NCBI RefSeq assembly: GCF_002205635.1
Contig: NZ_NISJ01000001.1
Span: 558,001 to 622,000, forward strand
From: Sphingopyxis witflariensis
GTDB taxonomy: Bacteria; Pseudomonadota; Alphaproteobacteria; Sphingomonadales; Sphingomonadaceae
Length of the DNA stretch: 64,000 bases
Reading direction: 5' to 3'
The notes under the pieces were generated by a model. It saw nothing but the letters and a program-made list of their open reading frames with translations, was not told the DNA's origin and ran no database searches. Of this stretch, positions 8,614-17,734 are shown piece by piece. Position 1 is the first letter of the stretch, and each line of letters starts with the position of its first letter. The position numbers were made by a program, and so were the translations under genes.

Positions 8614-9243
8614 ATGTCCCCATTCGTCAAAATCTGCGGGCTGTCGACGCCCGAAACCATCGATGCCGCTATCGATCTCGGTGCGACACACATCGGCCTG
8701 GTCCATTATGCGCCCAGCCCGCGCCACGTTGACCTCAAGACCGCCGCCGCGCTGCGTCAGCGCGCCGCCGGACGCGCCAAGGTCGCGCTCCTGCTCGTCA
8801 ACGCGTCGCAAAAGGAAACGAGCGACGCGCTCGCGGCGATCCGCCCCGACATCATCCAGTTTCACGGCACTGAAACACCGGAATGGCTGGCAACGGTCAA
8901 GCGCCTCGTCCCTGCCGAAATATGGAAAGCTGTCGGCCTCAAGGATGCCGGGACGCTCGACCGGATCGAACAATATCGCGGTATCGCCGACCGCATCCTG
9001 TTCGACGCGCCCGCACAGGCGCTGCCCGGCGGCACCGGCACCCGCTTCGACTGGTCGCTGCTCAAAAACCACCGGCACAGCATGGACTGGGGCGTCGCCG
9101 GCGGCCTCACCCCCGACAATGTCGCGCAGGCGATCGCCGAAACCGGCGCGCCGCTGGTCGACGTCTCGTCGGGCGTCGAAAGCGCGCCGGGCGTCAAGGA
9201 TGTGGACAAGATCGCCGCTTTCCTTAAAGCGGCCGGGCTATGA
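8614..9243 (+). CDS. trpF: Phosphoribosylanthranilate isomerase
   Basis: TrpF converts N-(5-phosphoribosyl)anthranilate to CdRP in tryptophan synthesis. The 209-residue protein begins VKICGL with the catalytic Cys at residue 8, has the HIGLVHY and IQFHG strands of the TIM barrel, the catalytic-Asp segment RILFDA, and the phosphate-binding [10 protein letters not shown] and [12 protein letters not shown] 8614 follows directly after repeat D. Its TGA overlaps the trpB start (ATGA). Confidence 0.95.
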   Translation: MSPFVKICGLSTPETIDAAIDLGATHIGLVHYAPSPRHVDLKTAAALRQRAAGRAKVALLLVNASQKETSDALAAIRPDIIQFHGTETPEWLATVKRLVPAEIWKAVGLKDAGTLDRIEQYRGIADRILFDAPAQALPGGTGTRFDWSLLKNHRHSMDWGVAGGLTPDNVAQAIAETGAPLVDVSSGVESAPGVKDVDKIAAFLKAAGL

Positions 9244-10451
9244 CAGACTTGCCCAACAGCCTTCGCAGCCAGCCAGACGCGCGCGGCCATTTCGGTGACT
9301 TCGGCGGGCGCTATGTCGCCGAAACGCTGATGCCGCTGATCCTCGACCTCGAACGCCATTATCGCGCGGCGCAGATCGACCCGGAGTTCAAGGCCGAGTT
9401 CGACTATCTGCTCAAACATTATGTCGGCCGCCCCAGCCCACTATGGTTCGCCGAGCGGCTGACCGAGGATCTCGGCGGCGCGAAAATCTATCTGAAGCGC
9501 GAGGATCTCAACCACACCGGCGCGCACAAGATCAACAATTGCATCGGCCAGATCCTGCTCGCCAAGCGGATGGGCAAGCAAAAGATCATCGCCGAAACCG
9601 GCGCCGGTCAGCATGGCGTCGCCACCGCGACCGTCGCCGCGCTCTTCGGTCTGCCCTGCACCATCTTCATGGGCGCAGTCGATGTCGCGCGGCAGCAACC
9701 CAATGTGTTCCGCATGAAATTGCTCGGCGCCGAAGTCGTCGCGGTCGAATCGGGCGCCAAGACGCTCAAGGACGCGATGAACGAGGCGCTGCGCCACTGG
9801 GTCGCAAACGTCCACGATACCTTCTACATCATCGGCACCGTCGCCGGCCCGCACCCCTATCCCGAGCTCGTCCGCGACTTCCAGTCGGTGATCGGCACCG
9901 AAGCGCGCGAACAGATCCTCGAGGCCGAGGGCCGCCTGCCCGACATGCTCATCGCCCCCGTCGGTGGCGGATCGAACGCGATCGGCCTCTTCCACCCCTT
10001 CCTCGATGACGAAAGCGTCGAGATCGTCGGGGTCGAAGCCGCGGGCGAAGGCCTTGAGGGCAAACATGCCGCCAGCCTCGCGGGCGGCAAGCCGGGCATC
10101 CTCCACGGCAACAAAACCTATCTGCTCCAGGACGAAGACGGCCAGATTACCGAGGCGCACAGCATCTCGGCCGGCCTCGATTATCCGGGCATCGGCCCCG
10201 AACATAGCTGGCTCCACGACATCGGCCGCGCCCGCTATGTCCCCGTCACCGACACCGAAGCGCTCGCCAGCTTCCAGCGCCTGTGCAAGCTCGAAGGCAT
10301 CATCCCGGCGCTCGAAAGCGCGCACGCGATCGCCGCCGCCGAACGCATCGCGCCGACGATGGACAAGGACAAGATCATCATCGTCAACCTGTCGGGACGC
10401 GGCGACAAGGACATCTTCACTGTGGCGGATGCGCTGGGGGTGGAGCTTTAG
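9240..10451 (+). CDS. trpB: Tryptophan synthase beta subunit
   Basis: TrpB joins indole to serine-derived aminoacrylate on PLP to give L-tryptophan, in an alpha2-beta2 complex with TrpA. The 403-residue protein has the PLP-lysine motif HTGAHKINN (Lys97), the phosphate-binding GGGSNA loop and the EHS and GRGDKD motifs typical of TrpB1. It overlaps trpF by 4 bp. Unusually, trpA does not follow at once: a 65-codon ORF begins 1 bp after the trpB stop, with its ribosome site (GGAG) in the final codons of trpB. Confidence 0.97.
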   Translation: MTDLPNSLRSQPDARGHFGDFGGRYVAETLMPLILDLERHYRAAQIDPEFKAEFDYLLKHYVGRPSPLWFAERLTEDLGGAKIYLKREDLNHTGAHKINNCIGQILLAKRMGKQKIIAETGAGQHGVATATVAALFGLPCTIFMGAVDVARQQPNVFRMKLLGAEVVAVESGAKTLKDAMNEALRHWVANVHDTFYIIGTVAGPHPYPELVRDFQSVIGTEAREQILEAEGRLPDMLIAPVGGGSNAIGLFHPFLDDESVEIVGVEAAGEGLEGKHAASLAGGKPGILHGNKTYLLQDEDGQITEAHSISAGLDYPGIGPEHSWLHDIGRARYVPVTDTEALASFQRLCKLEGIIPALESAHAIAAAERIAPTMDKDKIIIVNLSGRGDKDIFTVADALGVEL

Positions 10452-10452
10452 A

Positions 10453-10650
10453 ATGAGAATCCGCCCCAGAGAGGCAGCGCGATACGCTCTGTTGTTCTTT
10501 CCTGGTTACATATTGCTCTACCTAGCCGGGAGTTTGCTCTTTTCGGAATTGCCCAATGACCGGTCGGATTGGACGAATCTCGGTATCAAAGCTGCCGTCT
10601 GGACCGTCGTTCTCAGCATCATCATGACAGCATATCGGAAGCCAAAATGA
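10453..10650 (+). CDS. 65-aa two-helix membrane ORF inserted between trpB and trpA
   Basis: The ORF encodes 65 residues: a basic start (MRIRPREAARY), a hydrophobic segment at about 12-30 (ALLFFPGYILLYLAGSLLF), a short polar loop with Asp and Arg, a second segment at about 46-61, and a basic tail (YRKPK). GGAG at 10442-10445 gives a good ribosome site, and the TGA overlaps the trpA ATG (ATGA). Base composition and codons (ttg, aga, ata, tca-like) are visibly less GC-biased than in trpB or trpA. I do not recognise the family. The coupling on both sides argues that it is translated; function unknown. Confidence 0.65.
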   Translation: MRIRPREAARYALLFFPGYILLYLAGSLLFSELPNDRSDWTNLGIKAAVWTVVLSIIMTAYRKPK

Positions 10651-11447
10651 CCCGCTTCACCACCGCCTTCGGCAAGCCGCACCCCGCGCTCGTCGCCTTC
10701 ATCACCGCGGGTGATCCGACCCCCGCCGACACCGGCGCGATCCTCGACGCGCTCGTCGCGGGCGGCGCCGACGTGATCGAGCTGGGCATGCCCTTCACCG
10801 ATCCGATGGCCGACGGCCCCGCAATTCAGGCCGCGAATTTGCGCAGCATGGCCGCGGGCACCAGAACCGCCGACATCTTCGCAATCGCCGCCGCCTTCCG
10901 CTCGCGTCACACGGACGTCCCGCTCGTCCTGATGGGCTATGCCAATCCGATGACGATCCGCGGCGGCGACTGGTTCGCCGCCGAATGTAAAAAAGCTGGC
11001 ATCGACGGCGTCATCTGCGTCGACATCCCTGCAGAGGAAGACCCCGAACTCGGCCCCGCGCTCCGCGCCGCCGGGGTCGACCTGATCCGCCTCGCCACCC
11101 CGACCACCGATGCCGCGCGGCTTCCCGCCGTGCTCGAAGGCGCGGGCGGCTTCCTCTATTATGTCTCGGTCGCCGGGATCACCGGGCTGCAACAGGCTGC
11201 ACAGGCGAGCATCGACGAAGCCGTCGCGCGCCTCAAGGCCACCACCGACCTCCCCGTCGCGGTCGGCTTCGGCGTCCGCACCCCTGAACAGGCCGCCGAA
11301 ATCGCCAAGGTCGCCGACGGCGTCGTCGTCGGATCGGCGCTGGTCGAAATCATCGCAAAGCATGGCGCCGACGCCCCGGCCCATGTCGAAGCCTTCACCC
11401 GTTCGCTCGCCGATGCTATCCACGGCGCAAAGGAGATCGCCGCATGA
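10647..11447 (+). CDS. trpA: Tryptophan synthase alpha subunit
   Basis: TrpA cleaves indole-3-glycerol phosphate to indole and glyceraldehyde 3-phosphate. The 266-residue TIM-barrel protein shows [16 protein letters not shown] with the catalytic Glu45 and Asp56, the [10 protein letters not shown] segment and the [10 protein letters not shown] phosphate-binding region. ATG 10647 overlaps the stop of the small membrane ORF, so its translation is coupled to that ORF instead of directly to trpB. It overlaps accD by 4 bp. Confidence 0.96.
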   Translation: MTRFTTAFGKPHPALVAFITAGDPTPADTGAILDALVAGGADVIELGMPFTDPMADGPAIQAANLRSMAAGTRTADIFAIAAAFRSRHTDVPLVLMGYANPMTIRGGDWFAAECKKAGIDGVICVDIPAEEDPELGPALRAAGVDLIRLATPTTDAARLPAVLEGAGGFLYYVSVAGITGLQQAAQASIDEAVARLKATTDLPVAVGFGVRTPEQAAEIAKVADGVVVGSALVEIIAKHGADAPAHVEAFTRSLADAIHGAKEIAA

Positions 11448-12295
11448 GCTGGCTCGACCGCGTTCGCAACGCCCTGCCCTTCGCCGCCAAGCGCGATACC
11501 GCCGACAATCTCTGGCACAAATGCCGCCAGTGCCAGCAGATGGTGTTCGTCAAGGAATGGGAAGATAATCTCAACGTCTGTCCGCGCTGCGAACATCATG
11601 ACCGCATCGGCGCGACCGAGCGCTTCGCGCAGCTGTTCGACGGCGGCATCCACGAACTGATCCCGGCGCCCGCCGCGCCCGAAGATCCGCTGAAATTCCG
11701 CGACACCAAAAAATATGTCGACCGCATCAAGGCCGCGCGCACCGCGACCGGCGACCGCGACGCTTATCAGAATGGTTTCGGCCGCATCTCGGGCCAGCCC
11801 GTCGTCATCGGCGTTCAGGACTTCGCCTTCATGGGCGGATCGATGGGGGTCGCCGTGGGCGAAGCCTTTGTCGCCGGCGTCGAACAGGCAATCAAGCGCG
11901 GCACCCCCTATATCGCGATCACCGCCGCCGGCGGCGCACGGATGCAGGAAGGCACGCTGTCGCTGATGCAGATGCCGCGCGCCACCGTCGCGCTCGCGCG
12001 TCTGCGCCGCGCAGGCCTGCCTTATATCGTGCTGCTCACCGATCCGACCACGGGCGGCGTCACCGCCAGCTATGCGATGCTCGGCGACGTGCAGATCAGC
12101 GAACCCAAGGCGCTGATCGGCTTCGCGGGCCAGCGCGTGATCGAAAATACGATCCGCGAAAAGCTGCCCGAAGGCTTCCAGCGTGCCGAATATCTGCTCG
12201 ATCACGGAATGATCGACATGGTCGTCGCGCGCAAGGATCTGCCCGAAACATTGGGCCGCCTGATCGGCTATCTCGCGCCCGAAAAGGCCGCCTGA
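11444..12295 (+). CDS. accD: Acetyl-CoA carboxylase carboxyltransferase subunit beta
   Basis: AccD is the beta subunit of the carboxyltransferase that moves the carboxyl group from biotin-BCCP to acetyl-CoA, the committed step of fatty acid synthesis. The 283-residue protein has an N-terminal four-cysteine zinc ribbon (Cys27, Cys30, Cys46, Cys49) followed by a crotonase-fold domain with GGSMG and the GGARMQEG oxyanion region. It overlaps trpA by 4 bp. A trpA-accD-folC order is common in alphaproteobacteria. Confidence 0.96.
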   Translation: MSWLDRVRNALPFAAKRDTADNLWHKCRQCQQMVFVKEWEDNLNVCPRCEHHDRIGATERFAQLFDGGIHELIPAPAAPEDPLKFRDTKKYVDRIKAARTATGDRDAYQNGFGRISGQPVVIGVQDFAFMGGSMGVAVGEAFVAGVEQAIKRGTPYIAITAAGGARMQEGTLSLMQMPRATVALARLRRAGLPYIVLLTDPTTGGVTASYAMLGDVQISEPKALIGFAGQRVIENTIREKLPEGFQRAEYLLDHGMIDMVVARKDLPETLGRLIGYLAPEKAA

Positions 12296-12329
12296 CCAAC
12301 GTCGCAACGAAGCGCCAGCTCTCTATTCT

Positions 12330-12403
12330 CGTCACCCCGGACTTGATCCGGGGTCCATGCAGCCTGTGCGGCAAATGGATGCCGGATTAAGTCCGGCATG
12401 ACG
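12330..12403. repeat. Palindromic intergenic repeat, family A (copy 2)
   Basis: CGTCACCCCGGACTTGATCC on the left pairs with the right arm AAGTCCGGCATGACG, giving a 74-bp inverted repeat between accD and folC. It is the same family as 4099-4173, with scattered substitutions that keep the arms paired. Confidence 0.8.
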
Positions 12404-12450
12404 AAAACGAGGGAGGCTGACGACAACTTCACGATCAAGGCTCGATATAA

Positions 12451-13797
12451 ATGCCCGACCACGCCCACAGCACCGACCCCGCGGTCCAGACCCAGCTTGA
12501 TCGCCTCGCCGCGCTCTCGCCGGGCCGTGACATCCTCGGCCTCGAACGCATCGCCGAAATCTGCAACCGCCTCGGCAATCCGCAAAATCAGCTCCCACGC
12601 ACCTTTCACGTCGCGGGCACCAACGGCAAAGGCTCGACCTGCGCCTATCTTCGCGCAATCCTCGAAGCCGACGGCCGCACGGTCCACAGCTACACCAGCC
12701 CGCATCTCGTCCGCTTCAACGAGCGCATCCGCCTCGCCGGAACGCTGATCGACGACGCGCTCCTCGCCGCGCTGCTCGAAGAAGTGCTGAACGCATCTGA
12801 AGACCTGCAAGCGAGCTTCTTCGAAGTCACCACCGCCGCCGCCTTGCTCGCTTTCGCGCGCACGCCCGCAGACGATGTCATCATCGAAGTCGGCCTCGGC
12901 GGCCGCCTCGACGCGACCAACATCATCCCCGCCCCCGCAGTCTGTGGCATCGCCTCGCTCGGCATCGACCATGAGGCTTTCCTGTTGGCGCCCGAGGCTG
13001 GAACCCCGGACGACCCCGCCGTCCGCATCGCTTGGGAAAAGGCCGGGATCATCAAGCCAAGCGCGCGTGTCGCAACCCTTGCTTATCCCGCACCGCTGAC
13101 TCAGATCATAGCCCAGCGCGCCGCCGAGGCTGGCACCACGCTCTTTTCCGAAGGCACCGACTGGTCGGTCGAACTCGAAACCGACGGTTTCCGCTGGACC
13201 TCAAACCTCGGCGATGTCGCCGAAACGCTGCGCCCGCGCATGACCGGCGCGCACCAGACGCGCAACGCCGGGCTCGCAATCGCGATGCTCCACCTCGCCG
13301 AACCGCGCCCAAGCGACGCTGCCATTGCGCGCGGTGTCGCCGACGCCTTCTGGCCGGGACGCATGCAATTGCTGTGCAGCGGCCCGCTCACGACGCGCAT
13401 GCCCGATAGCCATAATATCTGGGTCGACGGCGGCCATAATCTCGACGCCGCGCACCAACTCGCCGCCCTCATCGGCCAGACCCTCGCCCGCCGCGAGCCG
13501 ATCGACCTCATCCTCGGCATGCTTGCCAACAAGGACGCCGCGGGTTTCCTCGCACTGCTCGCGCCGCACATCGGCAAGCTCGTAGCCGTCCCGATCCCCG
13601 GTCACGAACACCACGCCCCCGCCGACCTCACCCAGATCGCCCGCGACGCCGGAATCGCGCATGTATCGGCGCAGGACGACCTGCCGTCCGCCATTCGCGC
13701 GCTCTCGACCGACAGCCCGGCGCGCAACATATTGATCGGCGGCTCGCTCTACCTCGTCGGCCAGGCGCTCGAACTCAACGAGGAATTTCCGGCTTAA
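12451..13797 (+). CDS. folC: Bifunctional folylpolyglutamate / dihydrofolate synthase
   Basis: FolC adds glutamate to dihydropteroate and extends polyglutamate tails of folates using ATP. The 448-residue Mur-ligase-fold protein has the P-loop HVAGTNGKGST near residues 51-61, the SYTSPHLVRFNERI signature, the IIEVGLGGRLDATN segment and the C-terminal WVDGGHNLDAA motif. ATG 12451 lies downstream of repeat A. Its stop codon is 1 bp from repeat B, which fills the gap to the convergent ampG-like gene. Confidence 0.95.
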   Translation: MPDHAHSTDPAVQTQLDRLAALSPGRDILGLERIAEICNRLGNPQNQLPRTFHVAGTNGKGSTCAYLRAILEADGRTVHSYTSPHLVRFNERIRLAGTLIDDALLAALLEEVLNASEDLQASFFEVTTAAALLAFARTPADDVIIEVGLGGRLDATNIIPAPAVCGIASLGIDHEAFLLAPEAGTPDDPAVRIAWEKAGIIKPSARVATLAYPAPLTQIIAQRAAEAGTTLFSEGTDWSVELETDGFRWTSNLGDVAETLRPRMTGAHQTRNAGLAIAMLHLAEPRPSDAAIARGVADAFWPGRMQLLCSGPLTTRMPDSHNIWVDGGHNLDAAHQLAALIGQTLARREPIDLILGMLANKDAAGFLALLAPHIGKLVAVPIPGHEHHAPADLTQIARDAGIAHVSAQDDLPSAIRALSTDSPARNILIGGSLYLVGQALELNEEFPA

Positions 13798-13798
13798 A

Positions 13799-13931
13799 AT
13801 CCTCCCTGTGCCGCCGGCATGGGGAGGTGGCAGCGCGAAGCGCTGACGGAGGGGCTATGACGCACCGTTGCGCCCCCTTCACCACCGCTTCGCGGCGGTC
13901 CCCTTCCCCATCGCTTCGCGACAGGGAGAAT
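13799..13931. repeat. Palindromic repeat, family B (copy 2), filling a convergent gap
   Basis: This 133-bp copy starts ATCCTCCCTGTGCCGCCGGC and ends CGACAGGGAGAAT. It occupies the whole space between the folC stop (13797) and the minus-strand ampG stop (13931-13933), so the element very likely serves as the 3' end of both transcripts. Confidence 0.8.
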
Positions 13932-15508
13932 CAAACTCCCGCCCGATTATCCTGCGCCGTCTTCGGTGCCTTGCCTTTCCACGCCAGCAACATGCCGACG
14001 ACAAAAGCGGTAAGCGACACGGCGAGAATATGGGTGCCAAGGTCGAGCTGCTGATACAGCAGCACCCCGACGAGGCCCGCAACGATCGCCCCGAAACCGA
14101 CAATCCGCCACGCGCCGACCGGCTGCTTGAGTTCCTGCGCATCAACCACTTTGGTCTGGCGGACGCCCTCGACGACATAGCCCTTGTGCCACAGCATCCA
14201 CAGCAGCAGCATGCCCGGGATCGCCGCGGCGACCGTGAAGCCCCAGAAACCCACCCAGCCGAGCTTCTCGGCAACGATCCCGGCAGGCCCGGCCATGAAG
14301 GTCCGCCCGACCCCGGCAAAGGACGACAGCAGCGCGAACTGGGTTGCGGTATAGGCGATGTTCGACAGGCCGGAGAGATAGGTGGCGAAGACCGTCAGGC
14401 CGATCCCGCTCGTCATATTCTCGGTCACGATCGCCGCGACCAGCATCCAGTAACTGTTGCCGGTGGCCGCCAGGATCATGAACATGACGTTCGAAAACAT
14501 CATCATCAGGCCCGAAATCAGCAGCGCGCGCCCCATGCCGAGCCACAGCAGAAAAGGTGCGCCCAGCGCCGACCCGACGATCAGGGCGCCAAAACCCCAC
14601 AGCTTGTTCGCCGAAATATAGTCGAGGTCAGGAAAACCCAGATCGACGATCATCGGCCCCAGCATCGTCTGTCCCATCGCGTCGCCGACCTTATAGACGA
14701 GGACGAAACCAAGGATCAGGAATGCGCCGTGCCGCGTCAGGAACTCGCGGAACGGGTTGACGACCGCCTCGGTCAGCCATTGGCCCGCCTTCATGCCCCC
14801 GGCATGCTCGAACCGGTCGACGAATTTCCCCGGCCCCGCCCACAGCGCGCCGATGATAGCCGGAACGATGCAAAAGGCGGTCAGGCCATAGGCGGTCGCC
14901 CAGCCGAGCCCCAGCCCTTCGTTCGACGCAAAATAGATCGTGCCGGCACCCGCGATCAGATTACCCGTGCGATATCCGAACTGGTTGGTCGCGGTGCCGT
15001 GGGCAAACTCATCCTCTTCGAGGATTTCGATGCGATAGGCGTCAATGACGATGTCCTGCGTCGCGGACAAAAAGGCCGTAATCAGCGCCCAGACGGCAAA
15101 CAGGCCGATGTCGCCGGGCTGCGGATTGCTCGCGCCCAGCTGCCAGATCGCGACGAACAGCAACGCCTGAATGAAGAACAGCCAGCCGCGCCTTTGGCCG
15201 AACGCCTTGGTCAGAAACGGCAGCGGCAGCTTGTCGACCAGCGGCGCCCACAGGAACTTCAGCGTATAGGGAATGCCCAGCGCGACCGCGAAGCCGATCG
15301 TCGCCGTATCAATCCCCACCTTGGCGAGCCAGAAGGTCATCGTCGCGATCAACAACGTCAGTGGAAAGCCGCTCGATATGCCGAGCAGAAAGGTGATCAT
15401 CGGGTTTTTGCGCAAATAGGGGCGGAACGCCGGAACCGACAGCGCGACGATCACCAACCCGCCCAGGATCGCCACGAAAATGATAAACCGACTCAGATCA
15501 ACTGACAT
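13931..15508 (-). CDS. ampG: AmpG-family muropeptide MFS permease
   Basis: The 525-residue protein has about 12-14 hydrophobic segments. Its central part matches AmpG: FLLGISSGFPLTLL, FLWAPLVDKLPLP with the RRGW loop, and SATQDIVIDAYRIEIL, which is highly characteristic of AmpG permeases. AmpG imports anhydromuropeptides released from the cell wall for recycling and so influences beta-lactamase induction. Length is like the longer AmpG forms. Antisense open frames across it are codon-bias artefacts. The start at 15508 is plausible, but I could not check alternatives well. Confidence 0.88.
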   Translation of the reverse strand: MSVDLSRFIIFVAILGGLVIVALSVPAFRPYLRKNPMITFLLGISSGFPLTLLIATMTFWLAKVGIDTATIGFAVALGIPYTLKFLWAPLVDKLPLPFLTKAFGQRRGWLFFIQALLFVAIWQLGASNPQPGDIGLFAVWALITAFLSATQDIVIDAYRIEILEEDEFAHGTATNQFGYRTGNLIAGAGTIYFASNEGLGLGWATAYGLTAFCIVPAIIGALWAGPGKFVDRFEHAGGMKAGQWLTEAVVNPFREFLTRHGAFLILGFVLVYKVGDAMGQTMLGPMIVDLGFPDLDYISANKLWGFGALIVGSALGAPFLLWLGMGRALLISGLMMMFSNVMFMILAATGNSYWMLVAAIVTENMTSGIGLTVFATYLSGLSNIAYTATQFALLSSFAGVGRTFMAGPAGIVAEKLGWVGFWGFTVAAAIPGMLLLWMLWHKGYVVEGVRQTKVVDAQELKQPVGAWRIVGFGAIVAGLVGVLLYQQLDLGTHILAVSLTAFVVGMLLAWKGKAPKTAQDNRAGV

Positions 15509-15634
15509 AGCGTCGCCCCCTGCGCAGCCGCTTTGCGGATGCGATTGTTCCGAATTATGGGCCTAAAGCCTTGGGGACAAATTGGAAGCGGGGAAATGGC
15601 GACCGGACGGCCTGCGCCATCATCTCGTCGCGGC

Positions 15635-16072
15635 TCAGGCGGCCTTGGGCTGCCAATAGGTCTGGAGCCCGCTCACCTTGCGCGCCGGCTTGTTCTTGCA
15701 CAGCATCGTCTCGATCGCATGCACCGCGCCCAGAAGCGCCGAGGCGCTGTGCGGTTTGTTCAGGCAGGCAAGCGCAATATCGCCCGCATCATCGGGACAG
15801 CTGCCGGTGACCAGCAATACCGCGATACCGCGATCGCGCGCCAGCCGCGCAACGTCGCGCCCGCTCATATGTCCCGCAAGCTGAAGGTCGAGGACGATGG
15901 CGTCGAGTTGCTCGCCAGCCAATATGCCGACCGCCGCCTCGCCCGAATCGACCGTCGCGACGACGTCATATCCGCCATGTTTCAGCGTCCGCTCATTGTC
16001 GAACGCGACCAGCGGATCATCTTCAATGATCAGCAGCCGCTTGATGCACGACGGGCGGGACGCGAAGAGCAT
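15635..16072 (-). CDS. Stand-alone response regulator receiver protein
   Basis: The 145-residue protein is a single CheY-like receiver domain: acidic pair IIEDD near residue 16, phospho-acceptor Asp62 in IVLDLQL, Thr in LLVTGS near 89, and the conserved Lys106 in LNKPHS. There is no output domain, so it must act through protein partners. GGGAG lies 8 nt before ATG 16072. No histidine kinase lies nearby, so its partner is unknown. Such orphan receivers in alphaproteobacteria often belong to general stress or cell-cycle phosphorelays. Confidence 0.85.
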   Translation of the reverse strand: MLFASRPSCIKRLLIIEDDPLVAFDNERTLKHGGYDVVATVDSGEAAVGILAGEQLDAIVLDLQLAGHMSGRDVARLARDRGIAVLLVTGSCPDDAGDIALACLNKPHSASALLGAVHAIETMLCKNKPARKVSGLQTYWQPKAA

Positions 16073-16192
16073 TATGTACTCCCTTTAACGGCCCCATGCC
16101 GCGCTCCGGGCCGTCCTGCAAGATTGCTTCTGCTTGCCATCGACGAAGCGACCACTTTCCGGCTATGAGCGTGATCGTAAAGCCACAGTATC

Positions 16193-17080
16193 GTGGCCAA
16201 TAACGACAAGAAAGCCGCATCCGTTCCCATGACGACCCGTCGCCCTCCCCGTTCCGCCCCCGATCGCGACGCTCCGCGCGACGCCCCCCGTGGCCGCCGC
16301 GCCGCTCGCGCCGACTCGTCCGCGCGCAAACCGAAGCCCGATGAGGGCGAACGCGAAGAGGAAGGTCCGCAGCGTATCGCCAAGCTGCTCGCCCGCGCCG
16401 GGGTCGGCTCGCGCCGCGACGTCGAACGCATGGTTGAGGAAGGCCGCATCGCGCTCAACGGCCAGCTCATCGTCCACCCCGCGCCGCTGCTCACCTCGCT
16501 CGAAGGGCTGACCGTCGACGGCGAACCCGTCGCCAAGCCCGTCTCGACGCGCCTCTACCGCTTCCACAAGCCCGCCGGCTGCATCACCGCCGCGCGCGAT
16601 CCCAAGGGCCGCAAGACGATCTATGATCTTCTGCCCAAGGGCCTGCCGCGTCTGATGCCCGTCGGCCGCCTCGACTATAATACCGAGGGGCTGCTGCTGA
16701 TGACCAACGACGGCGAGTTCAAGCGCCAGCTCGAACTTCCCGCCAGCGGGGTCGAGCGCACCTATCGCGCCCGCGCCTTCGGCGACATTAGCCAGACGCA
16801 GCTCGAGGAACTCGCGATGGGGATCACCATCGAAGGAGTCACCTACGGCAAGATCGACGCCAACCTCGAACGCCGCACCGGGCGCAACCAATGGGTCGAA
16901 ATGACGCTGACCGAGGGCAAGAACCGCGAAGTCCGCAAGGTGCTCGAACATTTCGGGCTTCAGGTCAGCCGCCTGATCCGCACCCGCTACGGCGTGTTCG
17001 AACTCGACGGCCTGCCGATGGGCGCGGTCGATGTCGTGCCGCGCGACGAATTGTTCAAATTCCGCCGGCATCTCGGCTGA
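16193..17080 (+). CDS. rluB: RluB/RsuA-family 23S rRNA pseudouridine synthase
   Basis: The N-terminal 60 residues are basic, Pro/Arg-rich and probably disordered. An S4 RNA-binding domain follows (GPQRIAKLLARAGVGSRRDV), then the pseudouridine synthase domain with the catalytic-Asp motif GRLDYNTEGLLLMTNDG and the C-terminal EGKNREVRKVLEHFG. RluB and RluE-type enzymes modify 23S rRNA; the exact target uridine is inferred. The start is uncertain: GTG 16193 gives 295 aa, and ATG 16229 would remove 12 residues. Its TGA overlaps the rsmD ATG (TGATG). Confidence 0.88.
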   Translation: MANNDKKAASVPMTTRRPPRSAPDRDAPRDAPRGRRAARADSSARKPKPDEGEREEEGPQRIAKLLARAGVGSRRDVERMVEEGRIALNGQLIVHPAPLLTSLEGLTVDGEPVAKPVSTRLYRFHKPAGCITAARDPKGRKTIYDLLPKGLPRLMPVGRLDYNTEGLLLMTNDGEFKRQLELPASGVERTYRARAFGDISQTQLEELAMGITIEGVTYGKIDANLERRTGRNQWVEMTLTEGKNREVRKVLEHFGLQVSRLIRTRYGVFELDGLPMGAVDVVPRDELFKFRRHLG

Positions 17081-17628
17081 TGGCGATGCGGGTTATTTCG
17101 GGCGAATGGCGCGGCCGCAGGCTGGTCGCGCCCAAGGGCGACACGACGCGCCCCACCGCCGACCGCACGCGTGAGACCTTGTTCTCGATGCTCACCAGCC
17201 GCCTCGGCAGCTTCGAAGGGCTGGTCGTCGCCGACCTGTTCGCCGGCTCGGGCGCGCTCGGGATCGAGGCGCTGTCGCGCGGCGCCGCGCAATGCCTGTT
17301 CGCCGAACAGGACCGCGACGCGCTCGACATTTTGCGCAAGAATCTGGGCTCGCTCGAGGCGACACCGCGCGCCGACATCCGGGCCACCTCGGTGCTCGCG
17401 CTCGGCCCGGCGAAACGCACTTACGACCTGCTGATGCTCGATCCGCCCTATGGCACCGGCGCGGCGAGCGTCGCGCTCGACAAGCTGAACCGCCTCGGCT
17501 GGATCGGCCCCGACAGCTGGCTCTCGGTCGAAACCGCGCATGATGAGGTCATCGACGTCGCGGGCTTCGCGATCGACGCCGAACGCAAGGTCGGCAAGGC
17601 CAAGCTGACGCTGCTGCGGGTCGAATAG
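17080..17628 (+). CDS. rsmD: 16S rRNA (guanine966-N2)-methyltransferase
   Basis: RsmD methylates G966 of 16S rRNA in the small subunit head. The 182-residue protein has RVISGEWRGRRL at the N-terminus, the SAM-binding ADLFAGSGALGIEALSRGA motif and the catalytic DPPYG motif. It overlaps the upstream pseudouridine synthase by 1 bp, so two rRNA-modifying enzymes are translated together. A repeat-C hairpin follows. Confidence 0.94.
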   Translation: MAMRVISGEWRGRRLVAPKGDTTRPTADRTRETLFSMLTSRLGSFEGLVVADLFAGSGALGIEALSRGAAQCLFAEQDRDALDILRKNLGSLEATPRADIRATSVLALGPAKRTYDLLMLDPPYGTGAASVALDKLNRLGWIGPDSWLSVETAHDEVIDVAGFAIDAERKVGKAKLTLLRVE

Positions 17629-17645
17629 CCCACATGTCTCAAACT

Positions 17646-17724
17646 TTGTCATCCCCGCGAAAGCGGGGACCCAGACTGGGCAGCGCAAGGCCTCACTGGG
17701 TCCCCGCTTTCGCGGAGATGACAA
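17646..17724. repeat. Palindromic intergenic repeat, family C (copy 1)
   Basis: TTGTCATCCCCGCGAAAGCG on the left pairs with CGCTTTCGCGGAGATGACAA on the right. It lies between the convergent rsmD and MHS-transporter genes, 17 and 10 bp from their stops, and could terminate both. A longer copy lies at 19482-19583. Confidence 0.8.
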
Positions 17725-17734
17725 TGAAAAGTGG

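Noticed and set aside
13868..15505. A 545-codon open frame antisense to the ampG-like gene
   Set aside because: The product is Arg/Asp/Gln-rich without domains, while the minus strand encodes a clear AmpG permease.
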